Assembly: GCA_035582835.1 (NCBI GenBank)
Contig: JAYKAV010002919.1
Location: 124,001 to 188,000 of the forward strand
Length of the DNA stretch: 64,000 nt
Direction of reading: 5' to 3'
Origin: Phoebastria nigripes
Taxonomy: Eukaryota; Chordata; Aves; Procellariiformes; Diomedeidae
Shown: positions 53,393 to 64,000 of the stretch, piece after piece
Position numbering within the stretch: position 1 is the first letter of the stretch
How the letters are laid out: the number at the start of each line of letters is the position of its first letter
The notes under the pieces: generated by a model
Seen by the model: only the letters and a program-made list of their open reading frames with translations
What the model was told of the DNA's origin: nothing
Database searches by the model: none
Program-made: the position numbers and the translations under genes

Positions 53393-56300
53393 CTAATCAA
53401 AACAGAAACAGGTGCATTAAAATTAAAAAATAAAAAAAAGAGAAGAAGGGCGAAACTCAGCAATCCTGTAAAGGAACGTCTATGCCTTTATTTTCATGCA
53501 TGTTGGTATGCATACTTAACGGTTTCCTTGTGCTGGTGCATCGTCGGCAGCGATAAACCACTTCCAAACGGGAACAATTGGAATTCTTACGTAACTTCAA
53601 AAGTAACTTTTCGGAGAAAACCAAAAGGCTAAGGACAAAACGGTGACCTGTACTACCAAGATTTTAGAAAATTAGATTTTGGAAACTTCAGAAATTGGAA
53701 AAAGTAGATAGATGAGCTCAACAGCTGTAAAGCCTGTATCACATTAAATAGGTAATTATCTAAATACTAAGTATCACACCTGGATTTTTCAGCTGAAGAA
53801 TAATTAAGGTCAAANAAAGTCAACCTTGAGTTACAAATAGGTATTTTGAGACAGAAAAAGGGAAGTTCCAGAAGGCAAAGCTAAACTGAGTAAAAGGAGT
53901 GGGGAAGCGTGGAATCCGTGTGTAAGAACACGTATCGGTCATCACAGAGGTTGAGCAAAGCCCGTTCCCGCTGCAATACATGGCCTTATCAAACAGTGGA
54001 CGCTTCGGCACATAGAAAACCATACGACTTGCGGCATGGTTCTGCTTCCACTCACTCTGCCTTTTTGTAGTGCTAATTCAGATTTATACTCACATAACTA
54101 CACAAGAAGTCAGACCAGAAGTCTGGGGGGCTGCCAGTGGAACATGTCCCACAGGCAGGCGGAAGGGAAGCCCACCCAGCCCATGTGCAGGACACACTTG
54201 CAGGCAGTGATTAAAAGCCTCGTATGCAACCTCGAGAAGATTTCAAAGCATTAAAGCACGTCGAAGTCGGGCGGGATTTGGGAGGCCAGTCCGTGCCGAG
54301 GGTGTAGCAGAAGGAGGTACCGTGGATTGCTTCTGCAAGGCTCCTCCGCCCCCAATAACCTAAGCGTGGTTTTACCCATGAGTTTTTCCCCATTTAAAAA
54401 ATGCTTGTGCCTACTACGCCAATGAGCAATGTTAACGCACGCAAGTATCTGCCCTACAGTGGACCCCTTTAAAACAAATCTAGCAGTGAGTGACTTGAAT
54501 AAGCCTTTGGATGGTAAATGGCGTCATTATAAGGATATTAAGAGGTCAGGCAGTCAAGGCCTCTTGGTAAACTGGAGTTAATTTCTGAATCATATGCACA
54601 TAGTAATGCCCTTTTTATAATGGTGAATAAATCACATCAGTAACAGTTGTTAATATCTAACTGCCAAGTATCTGTTGCTGTATTAAATATCCTATTTGTC
54701 AACTTAAATATTTCCTGCTGCATGGTATAAAATGCAAATCGGATGCTAATGGCTGGCTTTACTTAGTAATAGAGGAATATTCCCCAATTATAATGCTTAA
54801 TTTTCTTCAATAATTTATTCTTTATCATCACTTCTGCAAGACAGGAAGGAACTTTCATATCGATTTGTACTTTTCCAGGATGTGCTAACCTTTTCAATGA
54901 GCTGAATAGTAATTATAAACTATAGATACTGTAGAAGCTTTACATCAATTTCCATGAATATTATCACCAAAACGGTGACAGCCAATGTGTCTTGAACCTT
55001 GTTTGAGTTGGGTTTTGGATTCTCAGTTAAAGCTTTGCCCCCAGAAAGAGATGGCAGGGCTACGTGAGGGGACCAGGGACTGTTCACTAGCTCAGAAAAA
55101 ATGAACTGGTTGCTCTTAATGATATTACACCTGCATTGCTCTAACCTTAAAGTCTACACCAGCACTATCTGGAAGCTTTGTTGATGCTCAAACAGAGGGG
55201 CAGGAGGCAAGTTTGACTGAAGGTGGACCATAAAACGGCTGAGATGGAAAAACCACAGAAGTTAAGCAAAGACATCACTGCGGCCGTAGTGCATCTGGGT
55301 GAGTACAAGGGCTGTGTTCAGGCAACGTGTAGAGAGTGGGTTGAGCATTTAACAGCAGATAAAGCATTAAAAAAATGCAGCCTGGCAAACATAAACAGCC
55401 ATTAGCACAAGACAAATTCATTACACCCCGGTAGAGATTCAGACAAACTGTACCACNCGTGGGATAGCACATACGTTTTGCAAGAGTTACTCAACAAATC
55501 CCATGTTGTCAGTAAGTAAAATTAAAGTACATGCAAGTGACATTGTTTTAATTTCAGATGTAGAGAAGAGATCCATTAATTACTTGTGTGATACATTTCA
55601 CATAATCTGAACAAAAACCCAGCATGCCAACCTGGCTCTAATGCCCCGCTGGCACGTTCCCAGTCGCTGCTCTGGGAAGGCACAGAAGCACTCCAGGATC
55701 CCTGCACCAGGGGACNGCTCCAGCCTCATCTCTGCCTAAGGAAGGGGCTATAACATGGGGAAGAGGAGAAGCAGCTTTTAGCAGGGCAGGTTTTGTGCTG
55801 GAAATCATGAAACCGACCAAATGCTAGTTTAAGGAGTTTCTGTTTACTTTCAGAGTGTATCAGCTAGTGGTTTCAGACATGGCTTCATCATCTCAGAGCA
55901 ACTACCTTCATACCATTGCCTACAAAATTAAGGGCTCGGATCAACAGGGTGGACTGATGGCCCTCCCGTGTAATGAAGGAAGGTGTCCATCCCCTCCCCT
56001 GCCTGTTACTCTTGAACCTTGTACGGAAGGACAGCTCTAAACACCTGCTCAAACTTCAGTCCCAGTTATGTGCTACATAGGTGAAGTCATCGTATTTTTT
56101 GCTTTTTTAAATATAGGGTGTAGATCTCCACAAGCACAAGGGGGAGGAAGGCAGACATGGCTGGAAGCCACCTGTCCACCTCCTTTCATTCTGAGCCTGA
56201 GGCTGAACCACCCCTACTGCAAGTTAAAGCAGCCAAATGGTCATTACTGTGTGCCAGCTGGGATCACCCCCAAGGATCCTTTTCCTGGCTCAGGATTGTC

Positions 56301-59300
56301 AGAGAACACTACCTCGTGGCCATGTCCCTTTCTGCCCTGGATGTGTCCCAGAACATCCCTAACGTGGGGAGAAAGGAAGAAGGATCAGATGGCATAAGAT
56401 TCCAGCTTTATCCTAGCAGGGGATTCCCTTTTGCCACGGAAAGCCAGAAGTGCCCTTTAAATCCCCTTTGTACTGCTACAGAAATGGGAAGGACACAGGG
56501 CCTGGGCAATGGGTCTAACTTCATTTTCATGGATAATTTTTTCCCATTTTATTAGTTCAAACGCAGGCCAGATCATCAGTAACTAGTTGACTGAATTCTT
56601 CAGTGGAACAATTTCTAAGTCCCATTCCAGTTCCTGAAGGTCACAACTGCTCTTTGCAAAATTATAGCNATCGGGCAATAGGCAACATTTTTGGTAGTTT
56701 TGAGCAAGGATGGAAGTTTGGCAGGCCTGAGTGCTCTTATTCTGGAAGTAGGCAGTGGACATCTGTGTGCTGGCTCTATCTGTCCAGCACCTTTCACCAA
56801 TAATATATCAATATATATTCCCAAACGGAAAGGGGTAGCTCATTATATCATACTAAGCACATGTTGACCATACTGAAGTTAGCAGGTGTCCCTTGAGTGT
56901 AATGACCTAAAATTAATTGTAATAAACAAAGAAAAGAGCACCGGAATCCTTTATATCTGTGTCTAAAGAATCATCTGACAATCCATAGTTGATGACTTCT
57001 CATTTTGTGTGAGGATGTTACCAGGCTCATGCTAAGATCACATATTTCCCCTGCTTTGGAAGTGCTCTTTGGCATGCAGAGCACTAAGCTAAATCAGTAC
57101 AGGTAGGGCTGCCGTCAGCAGCAGATACAGAGAACACCACGAACTGAGAATGTTAGAGCAAGAAGAGCTGCGCATCACAGGTACGTGACCAATTTGGGCA
57201 ATATAATTTAGACATACCTATTGCTCTCTCTTCTGCTTCTTTTGCCATATTTAAATGTCAGAGCACAGGAAGCTCTCAGCTTGGCTGCTCCTTCCAGTTC
57301 TGCAGTCCGATGCTGCTGGCCAGCCTTAACGAAGCATCACGCAGCGTGCAAGCAAAGAGGTAGGCACAGAAAAGAGGGGATGGTGGAGAAGAAAGCAGCA
57401 TTAATAAAGGTGGCACCAGTCACCCCAAATGGAGACACGACTCTTCAACTGAAAGAACAGTCTCTGTGAAGGGTGACGGAGACTTTGGCAGTAGAGCTGC
57501 TTCCACAGACGGCTCCTCCAGCGGCTCAGAGCACCGTGCGAGGAGGAGGGAGAGCCATTTGCAGACCTCCAGCACTGCTCCCCACCATCGCTGGGACTGG
57601 ATTGAAGGCTTCGCCCACGTATTCTTTGGTTCCCTGCATACTTTATAGCACTAGATTGTATATAGCAACTAAAAGGGCACTCATCGTGCTTGACATTACC
57701 ACTCGTAACTAGAAGGAGCTCAGGCAGACTCCCACTATTAATGCCTTTGAAAACTGTGAAATGTAGCAGCAGTTGAAACCGATGCAGAAGTTGGGGGAAA
57801 AGGTTAAGAGTGGCACTACNTGAGCTCTAAAGAAAAATTACACAGCATCAGATAAAAGCAGCGAAGAACAGATCCTGATATAGTTTCAGGCAACGCGTAA
57901 GTGTTACAGCGGAGCAAGGAACACCGCTTTCCAGCAAGGTTTCTGTTTCAAAGGGAGGAGTATCCTCCCAGTAGAACAAGCAGGATGTGACATTTCTAGC
58001 TGTGCCAGACTTGAACTGAAAAAAAAAAACTACACGCAGAAATGTGAGCCTACTGAAATCAATTAAAGGCTTTTCACTTTGTCTCAGGACATAGAATAGT
58101 AGCCGTTCCTGCCATCTATTAAAAAAAAAAACAAAACAAACAAAACCCACCCAAAACGAATGAAAACATTTCTCAGAAACATCAACCCAACTCCACCTTT
58201 GTGGCACATAATCTTCAAAACCGTTTAACAGCTCCACAGAGCTCCAAGCACAGCAGAACAAACGAAACATCAGACCTACTTATTAGTTTGGGCTGTTCTA
58301 GCAGGCTAGAAAGTTCATTTAGGTTCAGTTCTTCAGTAACATCTATTGGATTGCAACAGGTTTTCCTTTGGAGTAATCTAAAATGGGTGTCAAAAGCTTC
58401 TAGAATGCCTTGAAAATCTGAGCTGTGGGGTTTTGTGGTTTTGGTGGTGTTTTTTAATTTTTTTTTAATTTTATTTTAGGAATATATTTCCATAGTCTAT
58501 AAAGCAATGTCTGTGGAAGTCAGGCAATTAATAACCAGATGAATTATCATCTCCTCCAGTAAATCAGGAGCTGTTAGAAGGCAGCCGGTGCAAAGGTCAA
58601 TTTTAAGTAAAGATAAAGAATGATACAGTCATACAGATTAACAAATATCTATTACTTGAGTCCATCCTCATTTTCTGAGGATATACAATANGGGCATGTA
58701 TGCAATCACAGGTATTTACAATCATAGGTATCACATCCTGATAGGATTGCATGGGAAATTAGCATAACGCAAGGAGCTTTAACTTGAGATTTTGGGACTT
58801 TCAGGACACTTATGTGTTCAGAAATTAAACTGGAACAGGGCTCCCTTGTGAACTCTAGAACTGATATTTGATTTTCAAACAATAAATGAAAGTTCAAAGA
58901 TAATCAGATCTGGGTTTTTATTACGACTTATGGTTAAAAAAAAAAAAAGTAGAGGCAGTAGTTAAGATTTTAGATAGTCTTAGTTTTAGATTAAGCTAAG
59001 CAAAGCACAGATTAGGACTTTCCAGAATCCCACCACTGAAAAAAAAAAAGTTGGAAATACATCCTGCAAGACTTACTGGCTGTTTTGTCCAAGGAAATAC
59101 GATGAAGTCTGGAATTGCTCCCTTTTACACAGGCTGCCAAGTGCTGCCAGGAGACGCTCTCCTTCAGCATGCACAGCTTAAGAGTCTGCGCTTCATGGTA
59201 AAGACATCTCAAGTGAATAAAGTCACAATTATAGTGTAATTCTTTACAACTGCCATAAAAACGCTTCAGCTTTAAAACATAAACTTGAGAAGGGAAGGAA

Positions 59301-62300
59301 ACATAAATTCTTAAAGAGTTACTAAATGATAGCTTTTCTTTCTCCAGTTTAACTGTTTTGTCTGCATCTAGTATTGATGCCTGAATTATTGTAAAGAGCA
59401 CACCTGCTATTTTTAAAGAAGTGGTTGAAGGACACTGTAAAAATGTCAATTAGTAAAATATTAATGCAACTTGGGCATCGAAAAGAGAGCTTCTTTTATG
59501 ACTTTTAAAATTCACAATAGAATTGATCATTTCAGCAGCAATCGCAGACAGGATCTTATCCGGCTGCCATCTCGTGGCAGCTGCTGGGATGGTCCGGTGC
59601 TGGCCTGAAAACTTAAATTTTAGGGCCCTAGAACTGGCCCTAACCTGTATCCTGCTGAATATAAGATTGGAAGATGGTTAATGAAAACACTGTGGCTCTT
59701 GTTTGAAAATAACACATAGAAAATGCTACATTCAGTCTGGAGAAATCTTAAGACGCTTATGTGAATACAGAAGAATGCATCCCACTGAAAGCATCCCTCA
59801 AAGCGTTAACTAAACCGTAACGATCGGCTGACCGATGGGCTTCAGAGACATCTGCGCTCTGCTCTTCCTAACCCAGACCTGCCTGCCTGGCCGAGGCTGG
59901 CCGGCAGCCATCCTCCTCAGGGTCTTTTTAAGCCACTGGACTGGAACGGAGGGAGAATACCCACCCTAAACCTTCGCAGCTCTATAAATTCTCCTTTTGG
60001 CACGTTCTGCCTCATCTTTTCCTCTATGCTCAAACTGAACTTAATCCAGTGTCCTCCCACTATTGCTGCAAGAGGTTCGGGGCTGCGTAAGCTATCAGAC
60101 CGATGAAAAAGGTAACTTATGACCCTGCCTCTCCAAATTATCTGTCCATAAATCTATGGATGTAAGTTTATGCATTCAAGCAGTCCCACTCAATTAAATG
60201 GACTTATTTAGTTGCAGTTCCTTGACAAGTTGGGATCTGAGCAGCATTCAGTCAATACTGTGCAAGACTTCACTTCGAAGGGTCAAGGCCTTGCTCTTAT
60301 AGATCAGTCTTGGAAAATAGAGTGGGAATCAGAAGCGATTCGGTCCAAGTCATGCACCTACATTTTCTCCTCCACTTTTTCCCCCAAGACAGTGAAAACA
60401 GCATATCTCCATCTCCCTTTCCCTTGGGAGCAAATCGCAGATGCTTATAACCAAGACAGAAATAGATTCCCGAGGCAAACAGAGAATTGTGTCAAGTCCC
60501 CAGCTTTCTCCGCCCCTCAGATCCCTGCCGGGGTGCTCACAGCCAGGCGACTCGTGGCAGCCGAGGCACAATCCCACGGGTACCTTCGCCGTGCTCAGCC
60601 CCACGCCGCGCTCCGGGGTGGGCAGTGCAGAGAGCGATGCAGTCAGTGGTAGGCTCTGCCTTGCCACCTTCCTCAGCTAACCCAGCACTGCGACTTCAAT
60701 CTTAGTCTCAAGAGTTATACACAAAATAAACAATGAAATGCAAGAAATGAAGTACAAGTTGCAGTAGACAGCAGGACAGACAGGTGTGAAGACTATCAGA
60801 CAGGAGTTAGATCCTCCTACAGGTACTACCCTCAATGCTGTCAGCTGCAAACTGCAACCTCCTCCAGTTCTATCATAATTTAAGGAAGAGCTATATGTAG
60901 ATAGAGGACGATACAATCTGTAGATGTCTCTGAATTACTTGCCGTACGTAGCAGCAGCGGCAAACAGGCCAGCTAGGACTGCACATGCAGTGACAGACTT
61001 GAAAAGCTCCCCTGTGAGGACGAGAGAAAGGGAGCTGGGAGAGACTTAGGTACCAAGTAGAAGCACGTGGAAAGCCCAGTGGAAATACGAGGCAGTGTAT
61101 CTTACATCTGAAAGGTTACAGCATCACCCAGCTCCTCCGGGCCCGAGGACAGCATCCCTCTTATCACCTTTTGGTCAGTGTAGACCGCAAGAACCGCACG
61201 AGAGTGAAGATACCGCTGTGTCTGTGATGGGCACAAAGCTCTACAGTGACCCAGAGATTACTTTCTCATTTCTACATTCACTCTGGATTCCCATTGACTT
61301 GTGTGTTTGGCAGACATGCATTGTTCCTTATCCATCACACAGAGTCTCTTCGCTACTAGTGCTCCAGGCACAGCAATGTGACAAAAGCGTGTTGAAGGAA
61401 AATACTTGCTAACAGTAGCAATCTTTAAAAATATAAGCAATACCCCGTTGTTCATATCAAAGTTAATTTTATGCTTACGACNTATAGATTTTTAAAGGCT
61501 TTCAGACGAAGAGCCTGAAACTCAAAGTACATGCGTTTCTTTCCTCTGAAGTCCCTTCACCCGAGTGCACAGGGGAAGTACGTGTGAAGACANGTATTGC
61601 AGCATACAGCTGCCCAGTCCGCAAAGGCAGAAATGTTTTCACTTATTTGGCCCTTCACGTTTCTTAAAGAGGTGTATTTATGTAGCGTGTAACTTTATGA
61701 ACATTTCAGGGATTTTTAAGTATTTGAATACTCAGACTGTATTGGTAACAGATGTTCAATGATATATTTAATTTTTAGTTTTACTGAAAATATCATGTAT
61801 CGGTTGATATTTTCTGTAAAATATAACTTTGAAAGAATGCCTAAGTATACTGTACTTCCAGGAAATGTATCTGAGCCTTTCAGCTACTGCATTAAAGTGG
61901 GCACTTCTGAAATTAGTGAGCAAATGTTCTGAGAGTCTAATAGGATTTCTTGTTTGCCAAAAAANTAGTGCTTTCAGGAGCACAATCTTTTGTGTAATCT
62001 CTCTCACAAGACAGATGGCATCATTAATTGCCTCTACATCTAGTTAAATTTAAAAACCTGTGCTTAAATAATGTTAAAGTTGTGGTACATGCCGACAAAC
62101 GTAAGCAATATTAAGGTAGAATCAATTGGAAACAAGGGAAGAAAACCAAGACAGAACAGACAGGAATAACAAGAGACCACAAGAAACACTGACTGATTTA
62201 ATATGTCCTTGTTCATGCCAGGAAATGTCACAACCTTAATAATCTAGGAAGCATTTCTGCATTGCAGTGAACTCCTGGCTTGCGTGAAGCAATTGGCAAA

Positions 62301-64000
62301 ACTCCCATTGACTTCAGTGGGTGAGAATGTCATCCCTTAATCTTTTTAAAGCAACTTTACATGGAGGTTGTCCAATATGGCTTATCCGCAGTTCTAATTA
62401 CAACGCCTGTGTAAATACATTTTGGGAGTCAAATGTAACTGTGATCTGTATTTCAAAGCTAACATTATTCCAATTCTCTGGTTTACCACAGTCACCCTAC
62501 AGTGGTATCAGTTACCAAAAGCCTGATTTTAAGCCTTCTCTGAGCTTAAAATGGAATATAATTATCATAGCACTGCCAAAGAGCCAGCTTTTGCCAATAG
62601 ATACCATATGCTAACTCTTTGGTTTTAAATACAAGCCCTGCGTTTAAAGCCTTTGCTCACACCATACAAGCTGTGATCTTCAGACGCCTAGGAGAAACAG
62701 ACACCCAAATGGATGCGAGTGCATGCAGCCACACCATCTTCTGAAAGTCCAGCCATACTACGCAGCCTATCCCATTAAATAACTACACGCTCCCTTTTAC
62801 AGCTAAACACTTCTTAAACAGTGAGGGTCCTAGTTGAAGATTGTAGAAGAAAACAATGTCAAGAGAGCGAAAAAACAAGGAGATGCATTGGAAAGACAAG
62901 AAATAACTGAGACAATGCTGAGATCTTGAATTAGCCTCTGTATCCACATGCTAACTTTGAATTTGTACAGTTGTACCCAGTACAAATGGGTATGAATATT
63001 ATGAATACTATTCATTACTAACAGTGAGGATTTTATGTTCTTTAAAAATGATCTCACTTTCTTTAGTCTTCAAACACAAGGCTACTGCCTGAACACTGAA
63101 CGCTCAGTCGCTTCACCCAGGTTTTACTTCATTTGTTTTATTTTGGTCTGGTATTATGCTTTAGGTTTTTACACCTGGCTATTACAATATTCAATCCTAT
63201 TGACCAATATCAACCAGATTTTCAAGAAGGTAAAATCATCAAATATATTCAACTCCCATGAGATTCCTAAAATAAGTCAGTGGACGGAGGAAAGAGACCT
63301 TACTAGTGACCTTACAATGGGAAAAGCTGCAGGGTGAGTTCAGCTGGAAAACATGTGGGAACTTAACTTCAAGGCACAAATCTATGGGAAACCTGGCTTC
63401 ACTGTTTTTAAGCTCATGGAAGTGTTTTTATTTTTAAACAGAATACAGTATTCAATAATGCCCTTTATTTGGTTTTCACAGCGTCTGACTGGCGAAAGGA
63501 TTTAATAGATTATGTTGTGACAAAGAAATCTGACTTTATGAATAAAACAAATGCCAGATTACTCTAGCATAGAAACATGTGAGATTAATATTTTGTTACA
63601 AACTATGATCGAGGCTGATCATCAACATTCATGCCAAGGATTAAATTGCTTCTTTAAATCCATTCTCTTACCTATTTGTTCCTTGGCACTGACAGCAGTG
63701 TGTGTTGGGACAATATCTTCCATCACCTTATAAGATCTGAAAGTTCAGTTATGCATTATAAGGGACAGTGGCCACCCCTCCTCTGCTTCCCCGCCATCCA
63801 TCGTAGGCAACAGCAGATTCTGGAGTCAATACCCTTCCGCTATCTTGATTTATTATATTACTTTTTATGTTGTCAAAAGTTCTGATACAGCTGACTATGA
63901 GGTTTTGCTGATAGGCTTGTAAACTCTGGCAGGGAGGACTAGGGTCACTTGAGTGGTTCTGATTTTACCTTTTAAAAAGACCCCGTTACTCATCTACACA
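53393..64000 (-). other. IQCH: IQCH intronic DNA to the right edge
   Basis: 10.6 kb with no exon that I can support. Open frames on both strands (for example plus-strand 56157-56555 and minus-strand 59449-59012) are unrecognised. It is presumed to be a large IQCH intron, but a short exon could have been missed. Confidence 0.6.
59562..59581 (-). promoter_or_regulatory. CTCF-like site
   Basis: The minus strand reads CCACGAGATGGCAGC (59577-59563), matching the CTCF core CCASNAGRKGGCRS. It lies in presumed IQCH intron DNA. Single-site match only. Confidence 0.4.

Noticed and set aside
53541..53635. Possible small minus-strand exon ending at gtaagaattcc
   Set aside because: The only frame ending in the phase needed for the downstream IQCH exon contains a TGA stop.
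56157..56555. Plus-strand open frame of 132 codons
   Set aside because: No family resemblance, an overlapping plus frame of similar length, and no splice or promoter context. Treated as a chance frame.
59012..59449. Minus-strand open frame of 145 codons, with a good donor (gtaagt) at about 59,081
   Set aside because: Its residues match nothing I know. Ending at the donor leaves one extra base, which does not fit the phase-0 start of the IQCH exon at 53392, so it cannot be the preceding exon directly.
61080..61180. Minus-strand segment KVIRGMLSSGPEELGDAVTF with a gtaaga donor, as a possible IQCH exon
   Set aside because: The upstream acceptor is poor, the phase (two extra bases) does not fit the next known exon, and the residues are not recognised.

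Overview
The window is vertebrate nuclear DNA and almost certainly avian. Three observations support this: short exons with GT-AG borders separated by long AT-rich introns, CpG islands at gene starts, and CR1 LINE copies with the bird-type 3' end (repeated catagaat words) at 16.76-18.18 kb and 48.69-48.77 kb. I cannot name the species. Many isolated N bases and one 730-base N gap point to a draft assembly.

Three protein genes were recognised, all read on the minus strand, so transcription runs right to left. (1) 44,049-53,392: the 3' end of IQCH, six exons including the stop codon (one of them a tentative 29-nt microexon); the 5' part lies beyond the right edge. (2) 37,031-39,396: the complete two-exon C15orf61 homologue, 155 codons plus stop. 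(3) 2,570-26,230: the first six coding exons of MAP2K5 (MEK5), covering the two possible start codons, the whole PB1 region and the linker; the kinase domain lies beyond the left edge. The order IQCH, C15orf61, MAP2K5 on one strand is, from memory, the same as on human chromosome 15. Every exon join was checked by reading frame and splice site, and the phases agree throughout.

Region by region: 1-26.1 kb holds MAP2K5 introns with three CR1 traces, homopolymers and small tandem repeats; 26.1-26.5 kb is the MAP2K5 CpG-island promoter; 26.5-37.0 kb is AT-rich intergenic DNA; 37.0-39.9 kb is C15orf61 with its CpG-island promoter and an NRF1-type site; 39.9-44.0 kb is intergenic; 44.0-64.0 kb is IQCH exons and introns with one old CR1 remnant, one young CR1 end and a CTCF-like site.

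The genes do not form an operon-like pathway. MAP2K5 acts in the MEKK2/3-MEK5-ERK5 kinase cascade, IQCH is a calmodulin-binding-type protein enriched in testis, and C15orf61 is a small protein of unclear role with a mitochondrial-like N terminus. I found no CRISPR array, bacterial operon, tRNA, rRNA or clear new protein system. The most useful second-look items are the IQCH microexon, the paired MAP2K5 start codons, the NRF1 site at C15orf61, the CTCF-like site and an AT-rich homeodomain-site cluster in MAP2K5 intron 4.
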